Source of the DNA: Cyanophora paradoxa
Taxonomy: Eukaryota; Glaucocystophyceae; Cyanophorales; Cyanophoraceae
Direction: 5' to 3'
Length of the DNA: 64,000 nucleotides
Assembly (NCBI GenBank): GCA_004431415.1
Contig: QPMI01000572.1
Coordinates: 62,001 to 126,000 of the forward strand
Shown here: piece by piece, positions 36,217 through 47,720 of the stretch
How the letters are laid out: the number at the start of each line of letters is the position of its first letter
Numbering within the stretch: position 1 is the first letter of the stretch
Notes under the pieces: model-generated
What the model was told of the DNA's origin: nothing
Seen by the model: only the letters and a program-made list of their open reading frames with translations
Database searches by the model: none
Made by a program: the position numbers and the translations under genes

Positions 36217-37934
36217 GGCCACAAGGAAAAGGTCTGGCCCTTCGTCGCCCTCTGACCCGCAGCGGCTGCATCTTTGGCTCGAACTAAGCGAATCGTCTCC
36301 GCCCCCGCTCGCAGCACTTTTCGGGAGCAGAGATCTTGCGTGACGTGGTACGCGCCGTTTTAGTGATTCACAACCTGTGCAGAGCGCCCGGGCCGCCCCC
36401 GCGATGTACGCACGCCGAATTTGATCCCGTGTCACGTGCCCCAGGTTATCGGGCTTTCGGACGGGTTGACGGGTGCGCGGCGCAGGAGTCTTAGCTGCCG
36501 AGTAGCCGCGAGCCGCTGATCGTGTCCCCGCTCGCGCAGTGCCGTTCGCGCTCGCCGCCGGTCTGTCGGCGATTGGCAACAATCGCCTCGTGGTCCTCGC
36601 CGGCCTCGCCGGTGCACCTGCTGCCCACGCCACCGCGCCCCGCGCCTGACTCTGAGCTCCGCACGCGCAGAAATCGCCGCCGGCGGCATCAGCATGGGCC
36701 TGGGCGGGTACGCCCCCGCCGGGCCCGCGCGCCCCGCGGCTCAACGCTGCTGAGCGCCTCCCCGTCCCTCCCCCGAAGGTTCCTGGCCGGCCGCACCGAG
36801 CTGGAGCACTACAACGCCGAGAGGCACCGCGAGGAGGAGGAGGCGAGTACCCCCCGCGCCTTCTCCCCCCTCGCGGCACTGAACGGTACCCCCCGGAAGA
36901 TCATCCGCGTCCCCGAGTGCGAGGAGGAGGAGATCCGCGAGATCTTCGAGCCGTGCGCCCGACGGATACCCCCCCCCCCCCCTCGCGCCCGTGACATCAC
37001 GCGGCGTCCGGGGTACAGGTTCGGCCTCGTGGGCGAGCCCGTCCAGACCATCATCGACCATTTGAAGAAGGACAAGACCAAGTGGGTCCGCGTCCTGTAC
37101 CCCCTCCCGTCCGTTCCTGACCTCCGCTCACCCCCTCGCACGCCCGCGTCCGACCACAGGTGGACTTCATGATGAAGGTATGCTTACCCCGCTCCGGTGC
37201 CCTTCGGGGTCACTGAGATCGGGCGCCCAGTTCGAGCTGGGCCTGGAAGAGCCCGACTCGAACCGCTCCTGGCAGAGGTACCCCCCAGTCTGTCCCTGCG
37301 CCCCCGTCTGCGTCGCCCTGGCGTGACGCGCGGGGGGTACTCGCAGCGCCCTCACCATCGGCACCTCGTACATCGCGGGAGGCATCGTACCCCTCGTTCC
37401 GTACATGGCGCGGCACCCTCACCCTCGCCCCCGCCCGGCCGCATCGAGCGGGGGGTACCGCAGCTGACGTCGGACCCGATGGTGGGCCTGTACGCTTCCG
37501 TGGGTACTACAATCGCCGCGCTCGGCATCTTCGGAGCGGTGAAGGGCAGCTTCATGAAGGCTCGTCCCGCGTACCCCCCTTGGAGCTGCGCCGACCCCCG
37601 CCTGACCGGCGCGCGTGCCCCTCGAACAGATGAAGCCCCTGCGGAGCGGCCTGGAGATGGTGCGCGCTCCCCTGCCCGCCGGTTCTTCCGCGCTCGCTCG
37701 GAGCGCAGGCTGAGCGTCACGGGCGCGCGGGGGCAGATGCTGACCGGCACGCTGGCGGCCGGCGCGGCGTACGGCATGGCCACGCTGGTCAACCAGTTCG
37801 AGAGCATCGGGGTCCGCGGCCCGCCCCACGCCGCCCCGCCGTTCCGCGGTCGCGCGCGGTCCGACGCCCCCGTGGCGCAGGGAGGGGTCGCAGGGCCGGC
37901 GGGGCCGCACCCGAAGCCGCCCCACATGTTCTAG
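36217..37934 (+). CDS. VIT1: VIT1/CCC1-family vacuolar iron (Fe2+/Mn2+) transporter
   Basis: Joining exons gives a clear VIT1/CCC1 protein. An exon ending SQHFSGAEILRDV (about 36309-36347) joins VIGLSDGLT (from about 36445), then VPFALAAGLSAIGNN, then AEIAAGGISMGLGG (about 36670-36709), then FLAGRTELEHYNAERHREEEE (21 residues, from 36780). The acidic metal-binding hinge follows (VPECEEEEIREIFEP), then DFMMKFELGLEEPD, ALTIGTSYIAGGIVPLVPY, VGLYASVGTTIAALGIFGAV and LTGTLAAGAAYGMATL. These cover the family's five membrane segments and cytosolic helices. The protein moves Fe2+/Mn2+ into vacuoles in exchange for protons. Introns often begin GTACCCC. The very first exon is uncertain: an ATG at 36217 is possible, but its splice into SQHF is unproven. 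The stop is at 37934, after a proline/glycine-rich tail that may contain another intron. Confidence 0.88.
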
Positions 37935-38425
37935 ACCCGGCGAGGGGCAGGCGCTCCCGCCGGAGCGCAGCGCGCGCGCGCGCGAGGCCTTGTGCCTCTG
38001 CGGCCGCTTTGATTGTCTTTTTGACTTCTGGGTTGCGATTGCGTCTCATATATGTAATTATTCTATAGCTATATCACCATCGCGATCATCGGACCGGACA
38101 TAAGCGAGGATGGCCGCGTGGCCGGAAAGCGATAATATTAATGGGGCCTTAAGCTTGATTGAGGGCGTGAGGGTTCCAATCGAAAAACTGTATTGTACAC
38201 AGGGGACTCGATATCACAAAATTGGAGGCCGCGGCTGACTCTAATGCGCGGCCGCGAGGAGAGAAATGCAACATATGGGAAAATCCGGGAAAACTGCGAA
38301 GACGGAAAGCTCACATCTGTTGCCGACCCGAGGGCCGGGGCCGTCTGACTGTACAGGTTGCACAAGTTGAAATTAAAGCTCCTCCGCGGATCCGCCGGCG
38401 CGCGCAGCCGGCCGGCGCGGCGCGC
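37935..38425. other. Convergent intergenic region (3' flanks of VIT1 and FBP)
   Basis: The iron-transporter gene ends at 37934 and the FBP stop is at 38426 on the opposite strand. The 490 bp between hold both 3' flanks. A TGTAA lies at about 38052, within an AT-richer patch (38046-38080), and may be a polyadenylation signal of the type used by some algae. No gene is seen. Confidence 0.4.
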
Positions 38426-40596
38426 TCAGGCGGCAGCGTTGCCCTTCTTGTACGCCGCCTCGATCTCGTCGATGAGCGTCTTGCTTCCGATGTACACCGG
38501 CACCCGCTGCGCCCGCCCGCAGCTTACAAGCCGGGCGGGGGGTTAAGCAAGGGGGCGGGGGTACCTGGTGGATGCCCTTGGGCTGGACGTCGAGCACGTC
38601 CTCCTGCCCCGTGATCGCCCGCCCGCCCGCCTGGTGGGGGTACAGGCTCAATAGGGGACGGGGGACGGGGCGAGGCAGCCGGGGGTACCGCACCGCCTCC
38701 ACGATGAACGCGAAGGGATTGCACTCGTACAGGAGCCGAAGCTTGCCGCTCGGGCTCTGGGGGATGAGGGGTACAGCCCCGGGGCGTCGGTGGAGGGCGT
38801 CGGCGGAGGGAGGCGGTGGGAGAGGAGGAGGAGGGGGGGGGGGGGGGGGGGGAGGGGGGGGAAAGGACCTTGGAGTCGGCGGGGTAGATGAAGACGCCGC
38901 CCTTGAGGAGGGTACGGTGCATGTCGGCGACCATCGAGCCGACGTACCGCGCGTTGAACTTCTTCTCCTTGCACTGCACCGCGCCCCCGGGCCCGGCCCG
39001 GGGCCCCTCGAGATCAGCGCCCCCTCGGGCGCGGGCGCGACGCGCGCGCGCGTCGGATGCGTAGCTAGAGGCCGGTCGGGGCCGGCGGACCTGCTTGATG
39101 ACGCTGGTGATCACGGGATCCCACGACGCCGCCGCCGACTCGTTGATCGAGTAGATCGTCCCCGTCTGCGTTCGAGTTTGCGGCGGGCTCGGGTGAGGCC
39201 GGCACAGCCTCAGCTGGCAGAGTACGGTGCGACGGGGCGCACGCTGGGCATGCGTATGGCGGGGTGGGTCAGGAGGAACTCTGCGGGGGCACGCCTGAGC
39301 GGCGGGCGGCCTGGGGAGGGAGGGGTACGTGTGCGGACCTCCGATGAGGGTGTCCAGGGTGAAACCGACGGGCGGCTGGTCGCCGAACGTGAGGACTGCG
39401 GCCGGGGCGCCGGCCGGCCCCTAGCTGTGAGGCCGAGGAGCGAGATGGAGAGGCGGGGTCGGCGGCGAGCTCGAGCGCACCGAGCATGCAGGAGGAGCCG
39501 TACATGGCGTAGCCGGCGCATATGAGGTCGCGGCCGCGGCGGAGGACGTGCGGCTCGCCGGCGGCGGCGTAGGTCCCCGGGGGCACGCGGTAGACGCCGA
39601 AGATGGACCCGACTGTGATGTTGAGGTCCAGGTTCGACGAGCCGTCCAGCGGGTCGAACACTGCGCCCCGCCGCGCGCGCGCCGGCGCCGATCAACCACG
39701 GTGGGATCAAATTCGGATTCGATCCGGCGCACCGACGGCGAAGCACTCGTCCTCGTTCGCGCTGTCGACGATGATGACGTTGTCCTCCTCCTCCGACGCC
39801 AGCACGCGGGCCCGGCAGGTGTCGGAGAGCGCGCGGATGAAGAGCTGGCCGCGCGGGAAAAGCGCGCCGGCGCCGCGTAAGCCGAGGGAGCGCGGGAAGC
39901 GATGGGAGCGCGGCGCGCGGGATTACCTCGTTTGAGAGGACGTCGAGCTTGATCTGCGCCTCGCCCTGCACGTTGACGATCCCCGCCAGATCCTGCACGC
40001 CGAGCACGCCTGCCGAGCGGACCGGAGCGGTCAGCGAACGTTCGCTCCCACGACCTCGACGCGCGCCACCAAATTAGCGATCGCTGGCGTCACGGGCGCC
40101 GGCGCCGGCGTCTGATTGCGTGCTCATTGCGCAAACTGAGGCCGTGACCGGCGCCGCGCGCCAGCCCGAAGAGCGCTTCTAAATTATTTGTTCAATCTAT
40201 GCGTGTTAACGACGGGGCGCAACAGGCCCCGCGAAGCTCAGGCGGCTCGACCGAGCACCCGTCAGATTGACCGGGCGGAAATGAACGCACTGCTGCGGCT
40301 GATGAGGGATGAGATCGATTTGCACGCAAACTGCGGCATCAATTACACAATGAGCCGGCCGGAGCCGGGCGCGCACGCGCACCGCGAGTCCCATCAGCAA
40401 CGAGCGGAGAGGCTGCGTGGGCATGCCGCTGGCTTGCGTGGACGCGATGAGAAAGGAATGGAATGTCTTCAGCTTCAACTGCGGACAAGAATGACGCGCG
40501 CGCGCGGCGCGCCGCACCCGGCGGCACGGCGCTTATTCGGCGGGGCACCCTCTCGGTGTCGAGCACGGGCTTCGTCGGGAGCGCCGGCATTGCCAT
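38426..40596 (-). CDS. FBP: Fructose-1,6-bisphosphatase, cytosolic-type
   Basis: The enzyme hydrolyses fructose-1,6-bisphosphate to fructose-6-phosphate in gluconeogenesis and sucrose or storage-carbon synthesis. Exon 1 (ATG at 40596) encodes [16 protein letters not shown]. Later exons give [62 protein letters not shown], the metal site [87 protein letters not shown] and [18 protein letters not shown], with a stop at 38426. Catalytic carboxylates and substrate-binding residues appear intact. The loop between SIFGVYR and AGYAMYGSS lacks the cysteine-bearing insertion typical of thioredoxin-regulated plastid FBPase, and no transit peptide is evident, so a cytosolic form is inferred. One intron contains a long C-tract (about 38832-38872). 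Confidence 0.93.
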
Positions 40597-41833
40597 AGCT
40601 TCGCTGCTGGACGGCTCGGAGAACTAGTACGCGTGTGCAGAACTAGACCAGCCAGGCCACTGGGCCACGCCAGTATATAAGCTGGTGCTAGAGATCGTAC
40701 CCCTCTTCGCTCCCTGCACTGGTATCCCTCTGCCTCTGCCCCCTAGCTAAAGATCGGCTCCGGATCCGATCCCGCGGCCGGCGATCGCGATCGCGAGGCC
40801 CAAATTTCAGAAGGGGCTCCGAGCCTCCGAGGCTCCGGCCCCCGGCGGGCGACGGCGGCCCCGGGGCCCGGGCCTCCATTAATTTGACGCTCGCCGGGCT
40901 GCCGGCGGCCCGCCGGGCCGCCGCCGCCGGGCCGCGGCCGGCGGCGCCCGGCGCCGGGGGCCGGGGCGCCGGCGCCGGCGGCGCCGGATCGACCATGGAC
41001 TCTGGCATTGAGGGCCATTTATAATTAAGGCTGTGATTGAGCCAGCTGGGTGGGGGTACAAATCTGTGCAAAATTATTATTAATTACCCAATCGCGCTAG
41101 GGCAAGATTCTCTATTGGCTGACGGAGCCGCCACTGGCCCGCCAGTGTTCCTGCTATAAATATACATCGAGCTCGAGAGTGCAGGTCATTTTTTCAACCC
41201 ATCAAGGCTTTCGAGTCAAGTTTTTAAGCGCATTCATGTTCGACCACTTCTCCGATTGCGTCCCCCCCCCTTGCAAACTTCGCAATCGGGCGCTGTACCC
41301 GCGTCGCCGACTACATCTCCTAGCTAAGGGCCACCTCGCCTTCGAATTCGTCTCTGCTGCTGGCCGGGCTGTGCTGCTGGTCACGGTAGCCCATGAACCT
41401 GCTGCTGTAGCCTGAAGCCAAGGGAAGACGATCCCTGCAGCTGCAGCTGCGAACTTGAGAACGCAGAGAGAGCATAGCGAGAGCGTGTTGGTGCCATCGC
41501 TATAGCTAGTGCCACGCCGCAACTGATGAGCGCTTTAGGCACTCGTGTGCGTATTTAGATTGCGTCAGCTGTGCGGCGCACAGCGGCAGCGCAGGAAACG
41601 GAAGCCCGGCCGTGTGCAGCGCCGACCGATCACTGTGCAGCGCCCTTAGCTTGAGTGAGCTTGCAGCATCGCTCTGCTGTCGGCTATAGGCTCTCAACCG
41701 CCGTGCATCGGGACCGCCGCCGTGCCAGCCCTTCTGACGCGCGTTCGAGTGCTTCCGGGCCTGCAACGAACGCTGGGCGCCCCGCGGGAATGCGCGGATA
41801 CGCGCTAAGCAAATCGTTGAGCGCGTCTTCATC
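40597..41833. other. Intergenic region upstream of FBP and the next plus-strand gene
   Basis: No coding exon is recognised over about 1.2 kb. The stretch 40855-40990 is almost pure G/C, built of CCGG, GGCC and GGCGCC palindromes. The flanks are AT-richer (41020-41180). It presumably holds the FBP promoter (minus) and that of the plus-strand gene beginning near 41.8 kb. Confidence 0.45.
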
Positions 41834-44800
41834 ATGAGCTCCTCCAGCTCAACGGGCGGGAGGGGCGCGAGCCCCGTCCCGGCCATGCAACGCGCCGGCA
41901 CGACCTTTCTCCTCCTGCACCGCACTGGATGCAGCGCCGCAGCGGGCGCGCCGGGGTCCCCTCCCCGTGCATGCGCCCCACGCTGACCGGCGCCGCCCGC
42001 AGCGTTCGTGGAGGTCGAGCCGGAGTTCGTCGAGAGCGTGGCGGACCGGCTCAGCGCGACGCAGGCGGGCCGCACGGAGAGCGTTGTCGGCTTCGTGCCG
42101 CGCGCCTGCTACCACCTCATCTGCTCGCGGCAGTACAAGCTGGGCCTGACGGACCGGAGCGCCGAGAACGCCGCCCTGTGGTCCGGCGCCCTCATCCGCG
42201 TCTCCCTCGTGTACCGCGGTGCGCGCGCCCCGCGGCCCCCGCCCCCGCCCCGGCCTCCGATGCCGGCGCCTTGCCCCCGCTCCGCCGCCGCAGACGACGG
42301 GGAGCAAGTGCTGCACGCGTTCCTCCCGAACGTGCGCTCAGGGCGCCGCCGCGCCCCGCGCGCGCCCGCGCCGGCCCCTCGCCCACCTCGCCTCCGTCGC
42401 CGCCGCGCAGGGCTCCGAGACGGTCGAGCCGAGTCCCGGGACGAAGCGCAAGAAGAGCCGGCAGTGTGAGCCTCAGCAGCCCCGCCCCGCCCAGCCCCGC
42501 CCGCCCCGCCCGCCCCGCCCCGCCCCGCCCCGCCCGCCCCGCCGCGGCGCGCCCGAGCCCGCCCCGGCCCTCCGCAGCGCCCTCGTCCGGGGAGGAGAAA
42601 GAGAAATCAAAGGAGAACGCCGACGTGAGCGGCCCTACCCCTCGCCCCCTCCCCTGCCCCTCCCCCCTCCCCCCCCCCCCCCCCCCCCCTCCCCGACGCC
42701 GCCGCAGGTCGGCCCCTTGCTCCGCTTCCAGCCGGGCGTGACCCAGCCGGGGGGTAAGGGGAACTTCCGAAACGCGATCGCGTGCCGCGAGGTCCGTACC
42801 CCGCCTTCCATCGCCGTCCTCTCCCCCCTGACGCGCCGCGGGCGAAGGTTCTCCTCCGCATGGGGGGCGAGGGCGAGTCGGTCGGCTCCTTCGGATTCGT
42901 CGCCACCTCGGTACCCCGCGCCCGCGCCGCCCGCCCCTCGTCTCGCGCCTCACCTGAGTCCGGGCGGCAGTTCTGCCACCGGCGGCGGGCGTTCGCGCTA
43001 AAGATGGAGATCGAAGAGGGCCTGCCGCAGCTGGCGGTGGCGGGGCGGCTGGAGTTCACGACCCGGACGCACCACAAGGGCCGCACCCTCGGCCTCGCCG
43101 TCTTCGGCCTCGACGTCCCGGAGTCCTCCCAGCGCGCCTCCAGGCCCGCCCCCGCACCCCCCGCCCGCCCGCCCGGAGCCCCGGTCCGAGCCGTGCCGCG
43201 CGCAGTGAGGGCGGCGACGACTCCAGCGACGAGGGCGGCCCCGAGGGCAAGCGGCAGGTCGTCCTCACGGGCTCCAGGGGGCCCCTGCCCCCCCTCGCCG
43301 GCCTCCTCGACTACCTCGTTCTGTGCGCCGTAACCCCCTTCTGTGCCCGTACCCGGCCGCGACCCCTCCCCGCCTCCACCTCCGCAGGACGGACGGGGTG
43401 CTCCGCGGGCCCCCGCCGCGCGTTTTCGACATTTCTGAGATCGGAAGCGAGACTTACCCCAACGAGGAGCTCTCGGGGGTACGCGCCGGACCGCCCGAGG
43501 GGGTACGCCAATCGTTCCGACATCTTCCGCCCCCAGATCATCAGAAGCTACGAAGCGGCGGCTCGGGAGACGCTGGAAAAGAACCCTGCAGCCGCCGCCC
43601 TGAGTGAGCCTGCCCGCACCCCCCTCGGACCCCTTCGCCGGCCGCTCAAGCGGGGGTACAGCCTCGCGCTTCGAGGAGCACCTCCCGGGGCCCGAGGAGG
43701 GGGCGGTGGTACCCCCCGAGGACCCGCTAGGGCCCCTCGTGACCCCCCGGGGCGCCATCGCCGCCTCCCCCGCCCCAGCGCTTGCCGTCCTGGCGCCCTC
43801 CTCCCTCCCCTCCAGCGCCGCCGACAGCCCCGTACGCCCCGCCCCGCCTCCTCCCCCCGGGCCCACCCTCACGCCCCGCCCCGCCTCAGATCTGGTTCCT
43901 CCTGCTCTCCCCGCCCGAAATCACCGCCGCCCTGGCGGCCTTCAGGCAGGCCCTGGAGGGGACCGAGCCCCTCAGTACCCCTGTCAACCTCGCCTCCGTC
44001 GGCCGCGTGCGCCCCCCTCCGCCCCCGCCGCGATCCCCTGCACGGAGTCACCGTACCCCGCGGCAGGCGCTGTTCAACCCCCGGCTGCTGGGCACCCCCC
44101 TACTCTCGACCTTCCCCGGCCGCTACCGCCTCCTGCAGGCGCCCCGTACCCCCCTCGCCTCCGCGGTGGCGCTGCCGTCTGAGCTCGCCTCACCTGAGCA
44201 GGGCCTCCACCGGCTGGTCGAGGAAGGGGAGGGCGAGACGGTACCCCCTGCGCCCGCTCGCCGGCCCCTCCCCGGCGCCTCGCCTGACGCGTCCCTTCCT
44301 TTCAGGCCCAGCAGTTCATCAAGCTGGCAACAGGGCACCTCCTGGGCATCCCGACCCTCCCCCGCAGGTGAAGCTCGCCCTCGGCCGACCCGGGCCCGCC
44401 CTGCCCGGGCCGACGCGCGCCCCGCCCCGCCCCGCCCCGCCCCGCCCGCAGCGACGCCGCCGTGATCGCCGTCCGCGCCATTCTCGACTTCGTCGAGGCC
44501 GGTGCGCCGTGTACCCCCCGGCCTCTTGCCCCCCGCCCACCCCCGCGTGACGTCACGCCGGCGGCAGCGTCGGGGCCCGTGGCGGCGGTGGCGCCGCAGC
44601 TGACCCTGCTGGGAGAGGGGCCGGCCCTCCAGGTCCGCCCCCGAGCCGGCCAGGCCCGGCCTCGGGCCTTTCGGCGCAGCCCCTCACGCCCCGCGCAGCT
44701 CCTCGGGGCAGCCCGCCGCATCCTCACGGGCCACGAGGACTCGGTGCCCTCCTCCCCGCCCCCCGCCCCCCCCTGCTCCCCCCATCTGATTCGGTACCCC

Positions 44801-46710
44801 CAGCTCCCGCAGGTCTACTGCGAGTACCTCTACAGGCGGGCGATGACCGAGTGGCAGGCGAGCCGCTTCCCGGCCCCGGGGGCCCCGCTTCTCCTGACGG
44901 GCCCCAGAACGAGCGGGAGCACAGGGCCCTCGAGGGCCTCTTCGACTGCTGGTCCACCATCGTCCGCCTCCAGGTCCGCGCGCTCTCGTACCCCCCTCCC
45001 CCGGGCCCCTCTGGGCCGTACCCCCTTGAAGCGGCCGCGCCAGCTCGCCCCCTGCCGCCTCGAGGCGCGCCTCCTCCACAACCTCCTCCACCTCGCCAGT
45101 GCGCCCCTGTACCCCCCTTCTCCACCCCCCCTCCCCCCACTTTCCGACTCGCGCGCCCGCAGTCCGCGTCCCCGGAAACCTCGCCCTCGCCGTGCGCCTG
45201 CGTACCCCCCTCCCCGCGTGGTCCGATTACCACCGCCGACGCGGCTCCCCGCAGAAGCACCTTTCTTGTGGCGTCTACTGGTGAGGGCGCCACCGAAGAC
45301 GATTCCGCCCCCCCCCCTCCGCGTCCTCAAGCCGAAGCCGTACCCCCCAGGTTCGAAGAAACGGTGGAGGACCACGTGGACAAGGCCCTCTGCCTCTCCA
45401 CCCTCGGTGCCCCCCTTTCCGCACCCTCTGGCCCCGGCATGCACACCCACGGGGCGGGGGCAGGGCTGGCCGAGCTGGCCAAGCGCAACCTGCCGAGCTC
45501 CCTCTCCTTCCTCGACCGCGCGATGGCCACGCTGCAGGTACCCCCGCTGTCCCCCCTTCCCCCCCCCCCCCTCGACGTTTCTGACACCTCTCTCTCCAGC
45601 ACGTGGCGCCCTACGGGGACTGCTACCGGCAGCTCTTCGTTCGCCCTGCCCTCGTCCGGGTGCGCGGCTCCCGCGCCACGCCCTGCGCCATGCGTACCCC
45701 CGCTCATCCAGAGTTCCGCCGCAGGCCTTTGTCCTCCTGCACGCGAGTGAGCGCCGCCCTCCGGCCGCGCCGCGCCGCGCCGCGCCGCGCCGCTCTCGAA
45801 CGCGCTGTACCCCCACAGACCGCCCCTCGTCGGCCGTGAAGGATTTCAAGCTCGCGCTTACGCTTCTCAAGGTTCGCGTACCCCTGCCGCCCGCTAGCGA
45901 GTCGAGTGGCGTACTCTGCCGCCGCCGGCGGGCCGCCCCCTGACGCGCCGCGCTCCTTTCCTCCCCCAGGAAACCTGCCGAGTCCCTGACCCCTTCTGGG
46001 ACATTCTGTGAGGACACCCCCGTGAACCGAGCGCGCGTGTCGCCCCGCTGATCGCGGGGTGGACAGGTACTCGGCGCGCGCCCAGTACCTCCGGGTCCGC
46101 GAGAAGGAGCGGGGGCAGCAGTTCCACACGACGCGCGTCACCACCGGTTCGAACCCCGCGGGGGCCACTCCGGCGGACGCCCGCCCACGCCCGCCCCGCG
46201 CGCAGCCCTCTTCCGCACCTCTCTGCTCTCGATGCGGGTGCGCGTCTCTTTCCGATGCAGCTCCAGCGCACCCCCCCTTCGTTGACGCACGCACCCGTAC
46301 CCCCCGCAGCTCGTCGACCTGAACTCGGAGACGCCGCTCCGGGCGCACGCCCTCACCCGCACGGGGGAGTTCTACGTCGCGCTGGGTACCCCCCCTTCCC
46401 CTCCGTGCCGCGCGGGGCGAGCGGGCCTCACGGACGGGGGGCAGGGCGGTACGGGAAGGCGGTGGCGTGCTTCGAGGAGGCGGCGCAGCAGGTGCAGGGG
46501 CAGCACCCGCGCTGCTTCGGGCCGGGGCACCCCTATGTCTCCCACCTCCGCGCCCTCCGCGACAGCGCCTACTCCCGCGCCACCGTCCCCCGCCCCCTCC
46601 ACACCCACCCCTACGCCCCGCCCGGCCACGGCCACGGGCGCGGCCAGGGCGCCCCCGACGGCCCCGCCGCTCAGGGCGCCTACATGCTCCCGGACGTCGT
46701 CGCATCCTAG
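41834..46710 (+). CDS. Unrecognised multi-exon protein with C-terminal TPR-like helices
   Basis: Plus-strand exons alternate with C-rich introns. Supported exons include VEVEPEFVESVADRL...SVVGFVPRACYHLI (about 42003-42219), DDGEQVLHAFLPNV, VGPLLRFQPGV..GNFRNAIACRE (about 42708-42793), LEFTTRTHHKGRTLGLAVFG (about 43050-43110), DIFRPQIIRSYEAAARETLE (about 43520-43600), LLSPPEITAALAAFRQALEG, QVYCEYLYRRAMTEWQ, HRALEGLFDCWSTIV, VDKALCLSTLG, LNSETPLRAHALTRTGEFYV and AVACFEEAAQQVQGQHPRCF, with a stop at 46710. The last segments look like TPR or alpha-solenoid helices. I do not recognise the family. The start (ATG at 41834) is only a candidate because its splice phase into the next exon is unresolved. 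Two adjacent genes cannot be excluded. Confidence 0.55.
42650..42708 (+). other. C-homopolymer/polypyrimidine tract in intron
   Basis: The intron before VGPLLRF contains runs of seven and then about nineteen consecutive C, ending CGCCGCCGCAG. A comparable sense-strand C-tract lies in an FBP intron (plus-strand G run about 38832-38872). Such tracts may act as polypyrimidine tracts and are also prone to sequencing error. Confidence 0.7.
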
Positions 46711-47720
46711 GCTCTCCGCACCCTTTCGCGCCTGCTTTGCTCTCGCCTTCCGAGCGCTTTCTGTGAAAGGACGCTCAGCGGCTGCAAATATGTAGTAAAG
46801 CCGCACCTAGTCTGTTTAGTTTGAGGACTCGCGCCTCGAACCATTGGGCCCTTTGTTGATCGCTTAGTAGCGCTAGCGTACAAGTTTCAAGCCTTCCCTG
46901 CATCTTTGTCACAGTGTTTATATCGCTAACAGCTGCAGTAACCGTGCCTTGTCTAGATCTTCCAAGTAGATTTAGCTAGACCTAGACGTCCTTCACAGAC
47001 AGTACAGGGACAATATAGGAATTGCAATTGCCGGCACCGCCACCCGAAAAGAACCACGTGCACCACCGCTCGCGCTCGCGCAGATGTACGATCGAGTGAC
47101 GGTGCAAACAAGCGCTATACACTGCCGAAGCGGCCGACTCCATGTCGGGCCCCCCCAAGGGCCTGTAGGGGCTCCCGCCACCGCCCCGAGACGACCCCCG
47201 CCGCCACAAGACGCGATGCAGCACCACGCCGCGCGTGCGGGCACCTTTAGCTATTTAGCTAGCCAGGGTGTCCGCGGGGAGGCGCATTACTCTCCTTAGG
47301 GGGCCACGCAGGGCCCGGCTGGCCGAGCGTGAGCTCGGTGGGCTGGGCCCGCGGCCGCGGCGGCCGCAGTGTACATTCCCACACTTGTAGCCCGGACCTG
47401 CGTCTTTAGTACGTGTCCAAATGCGAAGCGGCCATCTACTAACACTTAATTTAGGAACAAAAAGACGGAGAGAGACGCGAAAAAGGAAAAAAACGGGTTG
47501 GTGTAGATCGAGGAGAGAAGAGGGGAAGAGGAATAAAGCGCGGCGGAAGGAAGGGTGGATGGATGCCATTGGATGGCTAGAAGGGCGAGGGGGCGGGGAT
47601 TAACGGGGAGTCGCTGTCGATCCGCAGCGGGACGGACTCAAGGTGGGCGGGTGGACGGTGGTGGAAGCCGAGAGGGAAGAACGGATGAGGGGGAGGGGGG
47701 GAGAGCGTCGCCGGGATGGC
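46711..47720. other. Intergenic / 3'-flanking region
   Basis: Downstream of the plus-strand gene and downstream of a minus-strand gene ending at 47721, so this is convergent. It contains AT-rich patches (46790-47000), a GC-rich stretch with a GCGGCCGCGGCGGCCGC core at 47350-47370, and a purine-rich A/G segment (47450-47700) that could be the 3' UTR of the minus-strand gene. No coding exon is supported. Confidence 0.45.

Noticed and set aside
46130-46170. tRNA-like GGTTCGAACCC motif
   Set aside because: It resembles a T-loop, but no matching acceptor, D and anticodon stems can be drawn upstream. It sits at an exon-intron border of the TPR-like gene.
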